64,000 nucleotides of DNA, from contig JAVHKY010000003.1 of assembly GCA_035079385.1 (NCBI GenBank), positions 23,141,501-23,205,500 of the forward strand. The letters are read 5' to 3'. A program made the translations under genes and the position numbers. Shown here one piece after another: positions 49,633 through 64,000 of this stretch (position 1 is the first letter of the stretch; each line of letters starts with the position of its first letter). The notes beneath the pieces are model-generated. The model was given only the letters and a program-made list of their open reading frames with translations, did not search any database and was not told where the DNA came from. This DNA is from Aspidiotus rigidus (lineage: Eukaryota; Arthropoda; Insecta; Hemiptera; Diaspididae).

Positions 49633-52600
49633 TAATATACCCATTAAAGTTCTCAGAGAGTCTCCTTCTAAGATAGAAGAGATTCTCCTCGTTTCTATTA
49701 TTCCAGCATTGTGGGGTTCAAATTTCTTCACATACGTGCAGTATTCTGTTGCCCAGAGTTGCTCTAATGTGTGCACAGTAGACTTTGCTTACGTATACTA
49801 GGCGATATGTAGTGTTCTCATCCCCCCCCCCCCCCGTAGAACAGGTCTCGTTTTAGAAGAGAGGAATATTGATGACACCATGCTCTTATGTCGTCACGGT
49901 TGTTGCTGACGTCACCAACTAAGGACGTTAGGGATAGTTATGGCGTCACAAGCAGATTCAACAGTGATGTTGATAACATCATAAGGAGGTGTCTTCACCT
50001 TCCTTTATCCACTATTCAATACCGGCATTGGCAGCCCAGCTGTCTATTGGAAATTTGCGGATCCAAGTCTAATAGAAATTTGCGAGGAAACCTTGACTTG
50101 ATCCAGAATAGTTGGTCTATTATCAGATCAAGAATGAGACCCGGATAGCAAGACGTCACGGATGTTGACGACGTCATAAAGAGGTCAAAGCTGGTTGATG
50201 TCTTTAATATACCTCATGTACCGTGCTGTGCCAGTATCCGCTATCAAAAATCATTTTGTCTTGACCGGTAGCTGAATCAAGCAAATATATAAAAAGATAT
50301 TAAAAATTATCTCTATTTATTTGACCCCGCCAGAACATTTTCAATTTCCTCCTCTTTCACCTTCTATCCTCCAAATTAAATTGATGACGTCACGTCCTTC
50401 TTCAACTAGTAACTTTTTATGAGAATCAATCGACCAAACTTGAACCAGAAAAAGAATCTCAACTTGCTGAATCTTAGCCTAAAATCTTCCTCTGAGCCAA
50501 GCTTTATGTTGTTTGTAGTCTTAGCTTCTTCGCGGTTTGCCATGGTCTATACGTAGTATAAGACGTGAGTGAAAGCCGTATAGATTATCGACAAAAAACT
50601 GTTTTTTCGCTTAAAATCACACTAGAAAGTAGGTCTACTCTTGCCAATATTTAGTAATACTTCCAAATTCCGAGCCATTATTTTCGAGGTCAACTTTTTC
50701 CAGAGCTGAGGTTGCGCACTGAGTACCATCGTGTACAGTGAAAAAAGTGCAATGGCACTTTTGAGACCGCCATCTCGATCATTCTTATTCTCGTTGTCCT
50801 TCGTGGTTTTCTACCTGCAGTTTTGAGTACAGCCAGCGCTAGCAGTGTGGTATTCTCCGTATGCTCCTTAAAACCGCATAAAAAATAAGAACTTCTAGAA
50901 GAAAAAAGACGTAAAAAAGTGTTCTTACGGATTCGCGTTCGAGATAAAGAAGTCGAAAGAGAACGAGAAGTTTGGAAACGGTGCGGTGTGGTGGCGGCAA
51001 GAAGCGTTGTATAATTCATTAATATTTTACCGTAATATATTTTTTTTTCCCCTGTACATCTACAAACACACTCGTGTAGTGTACGTTGTGTGCGTGCGTT
51101 TCTCACGAACCGAACGCGAGGAAGAAAAAAGAAAATTATCATTATAGCCGAAGAAACGAGCGAGAGAAAGAGAGAAAAGAAAGCAGAGCTTGCGCTAGTC
51201 TGGCAACGTTGCCCGTTCCGCGAGGCAGAAGGCACAACCACCGGCGGACTACGCGCTTCGGTCGCGGCGTCGCGCGAAGTTACATCCAACGTTTTCCACC
51301 ACTAGCCGTAGCAGCTGATTACGAGGCCGATGCGGTGGTTTTGAAGACTGGGTTTTTGTTATGTCTAGGAGGTGGGGTTATGACGTCATACACTTTCTGT
51401 TTTATCTGTTTCTTATCAATGAATCGCGCGTTTGTATGGTGTGTGTACGGCGGTGCGCTACGTACAACAACAACGTCGTCTCTTTCCGTACTCGCTGTGT
51501 GTGTGAACCGATAACCTCGCTTATTCATTCTTCTTCATAAAATGCGTTTCCCGTCTCTCCTTCCTGCGGCCACAACGTAACTCGTACACACCCGCTCGTT
51601 CACCCCGTTCTCCGGTCGTCGTGCCGTTCTCTGTCTACTACATACAGTATACTTTTTTTTTTCCTGCTTCTTTTCCCGTCACGGAATACCAATAATTCCT
51701 CCCTCCTCCTCGCCGCTCGTCCCTGCAATTGCATTAATATCTTCGTTCTTTCTTCGTTCAATTGTCTCAGTTTTCGCTCGCGCTGTCCTCTCCTATTTCT
51801 AATATATTTTCCAAGTTCGCTTATCATCATCGTTTTTTATGTTAATTGTATATTGCGATGATGATTATGCATCGCCGCTACCGTCGTACGCTTTCAAAGC
51901 TCGGCTTTTAACCGCTGGGGAGGGGGAGGAAAAAGACTTTGATAAATTTCGAACACGCGTTCCTATCGATTTTCCTTCTTCACTTCCTTTCGGAGCTTCG
52001 AATTTGAGAGAATCGGGCTATAGAGAGAGGGTTCGTCATCGTGTACAGATGCGGTGGAATTTTCGAAATTTATTTATTCATCTTTGTATCGTTCTCCGTC
52101 GTCCTGTCGTTTGTAATTTAAATAATAAATTTTTCTACGTCCAATGAGAGCGCGGCGTTTGTACGTAATTAGTTTTTATTGACTGACATGCGGCAAATTA
52201 TGTTATGGTAATTTCTCGTTCTCGTGGACGGCCTGGAAAAGAACTCGCGCGCTGGGGTTCGGTTCGAAAATATCCAGTTTTACCTATAATACTAATGAGG
52301 AAAGGAATTATAATATTCTCTCTTTCCCACTCTCGTTCAGTTCATCTCGCTATTCGTTCGGTAAAGTTACGTTGAGGAGTATTGATTATTACACCCGTAA
52401 CGAAGTGGCCTGATTTGGTTAATCGATTTCTTCAGATTATGGCGGTATATTCGGAAACGATACAGAACGGGGGTTTTCGATTACGCAAGCAATTTGGTTC
52501 ACTGGGTTAGAGGTGTAGTGAAAACGAGTGGGTCGCTTCAAAGACGTTCGAGTTCCTCTTATAGTACTTTTGAGTTTGTGTGTGGAAACAAAACAATATG

Positions 52601-52774
52601 GCATTATGGAGGTAGGAAGCGAGGTCGAAGTTGTCTACGCTTTATTTAATTGCCGCATTGTGAACGATGTAATAATTCAGCATTATTAAGCTTTTTGCCC
52701 ATGTTCTAAGGTAGGTTCTGAAGTAATAAGACACAATGTATCATTGAGTCTGAGATAGATTTAATGAAGTCTTC
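49633..52774. other. Intronic sequence with satellite relatives and a CpG-rich island
   Basis: At 49895-50180 several GACGTCA/CGTCAC motifs occur, including GACGACGTCATAAAGAGG at 50168, related to the cores at 35899 and 37042. A C-run of 14 lies at 49822-49835. The stretch 51060-51620 is distinctly CpG-rich for this window. Overlapping frames there (199 codons on -, 50690-51289; 142 on +, 51086-51514) are Arg/Ser-rich and lack domains; I do not call them genes. Confidence 0.45.
51060..51620. promoter_or_regulatory. CpG-rich island inside the large intron (possible alternative promoter)
   Basis: High local density of CG dinucleotides (for example CCGGCGGACTACGCGCTTCG at 51241) flanked by AT-rich sequence and purine-rich GAGAAAGAGAGAAAAG runs. 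No TATA box or clear initiator was identified. It could mark an internal promoter, an enhancer or simply an unusual composition patch. Confidence 0.25.
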
Positions 52775-54882
52775 ATGGATAAACTTATTTCTTGAAGAGA
52801 CCGTCAAAGGAAATCAGTTTATTAAAACATTTGACCTTCGGGATCAAAATACCGGCTTTTAATTGGTCGATCAGAACAACATGTAGATGTTCAAAGTATT
52901 CACCGCAATAGTCCTGTCGGATGAACCGTGCATTGAAAGGGAACCAGACTATTGTATAGTACTGTACTTTCTAATTGATTGTAACATATTTGTAACTTTG
53001 TAACGTAACTTCGTACAAGAATACAACTAAATTTGTATTTTACATTACCATACTTCTCTCCAAGTATGTTTAATATTGAAACAAAAGAATTGTTCTTCTT
53101 TCCCCGTTTGGGAGTTATGGGGTTCCTCCGAGGACCGCCCTGGCAAAAGTGGTGGTAGGGTGTATTGGTCGATTGTAAAAACGGCTGAAAGTTCCGGATG
53201 ATTGGGACCACCCTGCCGCTTTGAGAATCTCATTTGTAGAAAGTCCACCGCGCTTAGCGGCTGACGTGGCAGCATGACGTGTGCTGTAAGGTTTGTTTTA
53301 TCCACCTGCTCAGAGTTCGGGTGGATACCGCTCTTGATGGAAGGCGGGTAGAGATAAAGAGCTTTTGAATGTTGCTACGGGAATGTTTCGTGATACTTAA
53401 TAGTGCTTCAGGGTGAAGGCTGGACAAATCTGATGGTCCGTGAAGAAGGGAATATCGAGTAGTGGTTGAGCTCTTCCTTTACGTGAAGTCTTTATTCGGT
53501 CCGGAATGAAAATCTTGAATCCAGTGGGAGCTTCTCGGATGTTTTCAATTATGATAAGTTGTAACGTTTGTAGTCGATGTCCAGTGACGAGTGCGAGGAG
53601 GATGGTCAGCTTCTTTGCTACTGCCTCGACTGATAAGGTCGTTGTGTGTGGTTGGTTTTTCAGGAACTCGACATTGGGGGTTCCATGTATCCTCGTATCT
53701 CGGTGTCATAGGGCGCAGCTTTTCGATACCTTTGAAAAATCGCTTCAATATTGGATCTTGAAAAAGAGGGGACGTTGTGAGAAGCGAGATAGCCGCTCTG
53801 GAGCAGTTGAGCGTGCTGTCGATTTCCACGGTGAAGAAGGCTAGAATGTGGTTTACAGACGGTTTTGAATGTAGGATATTATGTTGATGACAGTACTTCC
53901 ACCAGCGCTTCAGGGTTGGGGTGTAAGTGGACAGAGTGGATTCTTGAATGGAGGCCAGGATGACCTCTACTGCTGTCGGTAAAATGCCTCTCTTTATATG
54001 CTTCCCTGAGCATATTCCTGCTACCAGGGAAATGTTTCTCCAAATCGGGTGTGGTTTCCTGTGTGGAGAAAGGAGAAGATATTTAGCAGGTTGTAAGACT
54101 AGTGGTTCCGAGATAAGCAAGGCTAAAAATTCGGGGAGCCACGGCTGGCCCGGCCAGTTTGGGATGAGGACGATTCCTTCCGCTCTGTCGGATTTGATTT
54201 TTTGGAGAGTTTTCAGAATGATGCTGAAGGGTGGGAAGGCATAGAATCTTGAACTATCCCAAGGTACCGTAAACGCATCAACTACCTCGGATCCGGGATC
54301 ACGTTTCCATGAAAAGTAACGCCCGCATTTGGCGTTTTTATGGGAGGCGAACAGATCCACTTCAGGGGACCCAAATTTGTGCGAGATTCTATTGAAGGCA
54401 CTGTCGCATAACTCATATTCCGTTTCTTCGTTTAATTTTCGTGATTCGGCATCTGCTATGCAGTTCTGACTAGATTTGATGTAAGAGGTGAAAACCCATA
54501 AATCAGATTTTTCGCAAAATTGCCAGATCTTAAGGGCGGTGTCGTTGAGGTGGGGGAATTTTTTTCCTCCCATCCTGTTGATGTAGGCAATGGCCGTAGT
54601 ATTGTCTATACGGAGTAAAATACTGATTTTGGAATGTCTCTTAGCGAAGATTTTTAGTCCAAACAGGGCAGCTAGAAGTTCTATAGCTGGTTGATATGGA
54701 GGACACTCCCGGCCATTGTCCAAGAACCACGGACAGTCTGTCCCTGGCACGTGGCCCCCCACAGCTCGAGTAGCTTCGATAAAGTTTTTATGGATGAACA
54801 TAATTCTTTAAAAGACCGTCGTACAGGAGGTCAGTTTATGAAAATATTTGACCTCCAGGATCAAAATACAAACTTTTAATTT
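52775..54882 (-). mobile_element. DIRS-type (tyrosine recombinase) retrotransposon, missing gag and reverse transcriptase
   Basis: Flanked by ~91-bp direct repeats, 52775-52865 and 54790-54882, about three quarters identical (both run ATGGAT...AGACCGTC...CAGTTTAT...TTTGACCT...GGATCAAAATAC...CTTTTAATT). Between them the minus strand encodes RNase H and then tyrosine recombinase. The coding region begins within ~10 bp of the right repeat, right at the RNase H start, so the gag and RT genes that should come first are absent. Split direct repeats are a feature of PAT/Ngaro-like members of the DIRS order; classical DIRS1 has inverted ends. Confidence 0.82.
53170..54801 (-). pseudogene. DIRS RNase H plus tyrosine recombinase (frameshifted)
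   Basis: A 418-codon frame (54801-53545) reads IELLAALFGLKIFAKRHS and RIDNTTAIAYINRMGG (DIRS-type RNase H), the conserved linker SPEVDLFASHKNAKCGRYF and VLIPNWPGQPWLPEF, then the recombinase N-terminal domain STLSTYTPTLKRWWKYCHQH. After a frameshift near 53670 the catalytic domain continues: LALVTGHRLQTLQL (first Arg, about 53600-53560) and, after another break and loss of the segment before it, HTRHAATSAAKRGGLSTNE, ILKAAGWSQSSGTFSRFYNR (His-x-x-Arg-type box and final Tyr, about 53290-53165). The recombinase inserts the circular cDNA. Catalytic residues are visible, but frameshifts and a missing stretch make it inactive. Confidence 0.88.
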
Positions 54883-60971
<6,089 letters not shown>

Positions 60972-61044
60972 TTGATAAACGCGAAAAACGAATACTCCAA
61001 AGGGAGAGTAAGCAGTGCAAACCGCAGAAAAGTACAAGACGACG
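60972..61044 (+). mobile_element. Inverted fragment of PLE 2 coding sequence
   Basis: The + strand here reads IDKREKRILQRESKQ, nearly the same as the minus-strand coding segment at 62588-62660 (INKREKRILRRESKQ) over about 73 bp. It is joined, at a shared GACGACG, to the 3' end of PLE 2, which runs the other way. This is an inverted piece of an internal coding region attached to the element's 3' terminus. Confidence 0.78.
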
Positions 61045-63300
61045 AGCGCTTTCGGTTAATAAACCATCTTCAAGCCTGAAAGGAAAGCAACTGACGAACA
61101 GAAAAAAAGAGCAAGGTATTAAGATTGTCCAAACGAGAAATCGCGGTGTGAATCATAAACCAGTTCGATCAGGCCATCTTCCGGAATATACGAGTTGAGT
61201 ACAGTGATACCGTCGGTGTTTAGATGACGCATTATCTCTATATGCTCAAGGGCGATGCGCTTACGATAGGAATTCTCCTTATGGAGGAGCTTTTCAGATC
61301 CCTCGCGAAAGCTGTGGCCTTTGTTTATTAAATGATCAGCAAAAGCTGACTCCCCTAAGTCTCCCTTCTTCCATGACTTCAGGTGCTCAGCTACTCTAAC
61401 TTTCATTTGGCGGCTGGTCTCACCAATATAAAAGCCTCCACAATCCCCACATTCCAAATTATAAACACTATTCCTCTCATCAACAGGTATGGGGTCCTTC
61501 AGTCTCACAAAAAACCTCTTGACTGTAATAGGGTTGTAAAATGCAGGTCTGAAGCCAAACGGGCGGAGGGCCCGACCCAATTGGATGGAGAACTTCTCCA
61601 AGAAAGGGAGACTGATCCAACGTAAACGGCGATGACGGATCGTGTCTCGGGGGAGGGAGGTGGTGGAATAAAGAAGGCTCCTCGTAACTTTCTTCCGAAC
61701 CATCACGTCAACATCGACATTGACCCCAGTCACTCTGGCCAGGTGTTTTATTGTGAGTAACTCTTTCTTGAAAGCACACTGACTCAGAGGAATACGAGTC
61801 AGTCTGTGAACTAGGCTGTGAAAAGCAGCCATCTTATGAGCAACAGGACCGAAAAAACCACCGTGGACTAAAACATCGGTCGTAGTATCTTTCCTGTAAA
61901 TTCCAAACTTATGGATACCGTCTATTATAGAGATCGATAAATCCAAAAGTTAATGGAAAATACCCCTATTTCTAACGTAAATTTGATGGAAGGGTATCAG
62001 GAATTGAGGTACCTCAGAAACGCACCAAAGAGATCTGGGGGACCAGTCCAGGTGCATAGAACGTCATCAACGCACCTGTGCCAATAGTGAATATGATTAA
62101 GTAACACCTGGTTCGAGGAAAAGAGGTAAAGTTCAAACTTAGACATGAAAATTTCGGGGATGAGAGAGCCTAAAGGTGATCCAGTAGGGATCCCTACTTC
62201 ATCAGGAAACTCGAAAAATTTTCCTTCAAATTTACAGTAGTTGGGGGACCAGCAAATATTCAGAAGATCGAAAAATTCCTGAAGCTCATTTTGAGGAATT
62301 TTGGCTTTGACGAGTAGCTCACCCATACGCTGGATAGTAGCAGCCTTAGGAATATTCGGGAACAAACCAACAACATCAAACGAGCAGATGGTCGTTCCCG
62401 GGGGGAAGACTTACACCCTTCAGAACGTCAGTTAAAGAGGCCGAATTCAAGACCGAATGAGGAGATTCAAAATCAATGCGATTCTTGAACCAACGGTCCA
62501 GGAATTTGACAAGGAGGTAGGTGGGGGAGGAGACGAAAGAAACAACGGGTCACATCGGGGTATTGTCCTTATGCACTTTGGGCAGCGTCGTCTTGTATTT
62601 TTCTGCGGTTTGCATTTGTTTACTCTCCCTTCGGAGTATTCGTTTTTCGCGTTTATTAATGTCAATCCTCCTTGATGGAGCTCCAATGTGGGTCGACTCC
62701 ACGAAGATTGCGTACAGGAGACGAGAAATGAAAAAGATCCAACAAAGAGTTGCGCTTGCGTATCAGCAAGTTCTGCTTGTATGAGAGGTGTTTGAGGCAA
62801 AGAAGAAGAAAAGGACCACCCCGAAAGCCCTGCGGCTCAAGCAGGAGGATAAAACTCCTTGCTTGCCAAGTAGAAAGAGCGAATTTCTCAAACATGGGAG
62901 GGTGAGTGGACTCGCGCGCTAGTACATAATCTTGACGAGTGGATGGACCAAGATTATGGCCAGTTGAATTTCATCTTACTCAGGTGACGATTGACCATAG
63001 GTATTTCAATAAGTACCCGCATAAAATGAGGAAAGTTGAGCTGCAGACGTCTTCTCACTGTGATCAGGAGCGTTGATGGACACGAAGCATCTTCTTCAAG
63101 TGTTAGGTGCGAAAAAGTGTGTGGGGTGGGCTGAAACGGTCTCTTCACGAGATCGGGGAGGATGAACAACTCACCCTAAGTATTCCGGTTTCATGCATGC
63201 TAAGAAAAGCGTATCTAGATGCGCACAAATAAACGCGGAATGGGCGCAGCAGACGTAGATTCTTGTTGTAGCCTATCATATCCATATGTTCTATTCGCCT
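61045..63300 (-). mobile_element. Penelope-like element 2
   Basis: A PLE clearly different in sequence from PLE 1, on the minus strand. It contains reverse transcriptase and GIY-YIG coding (62670-61119), a 3' tail with the TTATTAACCGAAAGCGCTCG motif (61040-61062), and upstream protein-like fragments in several frames out to about 63300 (for example EKFALSTWQARSFILLLEP at about 62895-62830). The 5' border is uncertain. Confidence 0.82.
61119..62670 (-). pseudogene. PLE 2 reverse transcriptase with GIY-YIG endonuclease (broken)
   Basis: Minus strand: KYKTTLPKVHKDNTPM then a stop where Arg is expected, PVVSFVSSPTYLLVKFLDRW, SPHSVLNSASLTDVLKGV, a frameshift near 62400, TTICSFDVVGLFPNI (motif A), VGIPTGSPLGSLIPEIFM (motif B), HYWHRCVDDVLCTW (motif C, with CVDD for YVDD), a TGA after FLRYLNS (about 61997), a frameshift near 61946, then LDLSISIIDGIHKFGIYRKD, the linker, and NSVYNLECGDCGGFYIGETS of the GIY-YIG nuclease, ending GQS at 61119. 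The nuclease half (275 codons) is intact. At least two stops and two frameshifts show it is dead. The frame upstream of 62600 starts INKREKRILRRESKQ. Confidence 0.9.
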
Positions 63301-64000
63301 TGCTGCTCCTTCATCGTTCATAAGCACCAGTACCAACACAGGGGGAGCGCCGATGAACGAAAAATAAAAACGCAAGAAGAAAGTGAACAAAAGAAGAAAA
63401 AAAGAAAGAACCCTCCACCTGAAAAGCCAGAATTTTGATGCGCTGATGATGAGCTCCTAGTGGTGGTTGGAAGCTATTGTGGAGGAGCAGATGCGCACGA
63501 GAACATGATACAGGTGCCGAGCGCTCTCTCGGCCCCTATATTGGCCTCATTGACGGATACGACACAGCACGCGCATTTCAAGGAAGAAATAGAGCCACGC
63601 TACTCTCAATCCGAGCCCTCTAGATTGTCGACGTCATGGCCAAAAGGGTGGATACCGATGCCCGAGGAGCGATTTATCGGGGGCCTCATATGCCCCCATT
63701 TCAAAGGCGATTGTGCGTAAATATGAGGCTAAAAATTTATTCAAAATAAGGAATATACGATTTCAACTTAAACTGCTGAAGGTCTACTTTCATCATTGGC
63801 ATGGGAAAGCATCAATATGTAGAATGTAAACTTAATTTTCAGGAGGTACCTAAGCCTTTGTAAAAGAAGCTTGGATTCCCAACGAATTTTCGTTAGCTAA
63901 TTCATCCTTAAAATCGTTGTAATGATTCGTCCGAGACATTATTCTTACTACACAAGTAAGAAAATTTCAAAAGCTGGAATCTTTCGGCTATTTTTGGTTG
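63301..64000. other. Intronic sequence, nothing recognised
   Basis: Contains an 86-codon + frame (63460-63720) without a recognisable domain and a purine-rich AAGAAGAAAAAAAGAAAG run (63392-63410). Confidence 0.45.

Noticed and set aside
50690..51289. 199-codon minus-strand open frame
   Set aside because: Lies in the CpG-rich patch, is Arg/Ser/Thr-rich, and has no recognisable domain; the opposite strand is open too. High GC explains the length.
63440..63480. CTGATGATGAG on the + strand as a further hammerhead core
   Set aside because: No GAAA at the right spacing and no pairing stems around it.

Overview
This looks like AT-rich animal nuclear DNA, most likely from an insect or other arthropod. 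The only host gene I can support is a SWIM zinc-finger protein of the ZSWIM4/5/6 type on the + strand. Three of its exons are visible (26161-26288, 59872-60015, 60162-60307). They join in frame with canonical GT/AG borders, so the window lies inside one long gene. The 26.1 kb before the first visible exon, the 33.6 kb between the first two, and the 3.7 kb after the last read as intron. No prokaryotic features, tRNA or rRNA genes were seen. The other long open frames are either broken transposon proteins or chance frames.

The introns are packed with decayed and nested mobile elements. From left to right: a LINE 3' end with RNase H (1-1080); a 97-bp satellite built on TGACGTCAT (1600-2960); a terminal-inverted-repeat element filled with a minisatellite (3104-3520); a second LINE type (5545-6150); an inverted pair of ~570-bp repeats (8778-9355 and 11711-12275); a Helitron N-terminal fragment (14754-15269); another LINE tail (16436-16990); and a head-to-tail cluster of three Penelope-like element (PLE) copies (18873-22830). 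In the 33.6-kb intron come two more LINE fragments, one carrying a 216-bp insertion and one a 382-bp foldback element, both with 8-bp target duplications. They are followed by minisatellite and telomere-like repeats (35345-35765), several small inverted-repeat elements, a foldback element with TA ends (48295-49632), and a DIRS-type element that lacks its reverse transcriptase (52775-54882). A second, different PLE lies beyond the last exon (60972-63300).

The most interesting signal is in the first PLE cluster. Each of the three copies carries, on the minus strand, a 57-nt sequence that fits a type I hammerhead ribozyme: CUGAUGA and GAAA cores, a cleavable C, and a two-part stem I. The very short helix III is a six-base palindrome, AGUACU in two copies and AAUAUU in the third. 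That is a paired change which keeps the helix and suggests selection on RNA structure. Assignments of element families rest on reading the translations by eye, without any database search.
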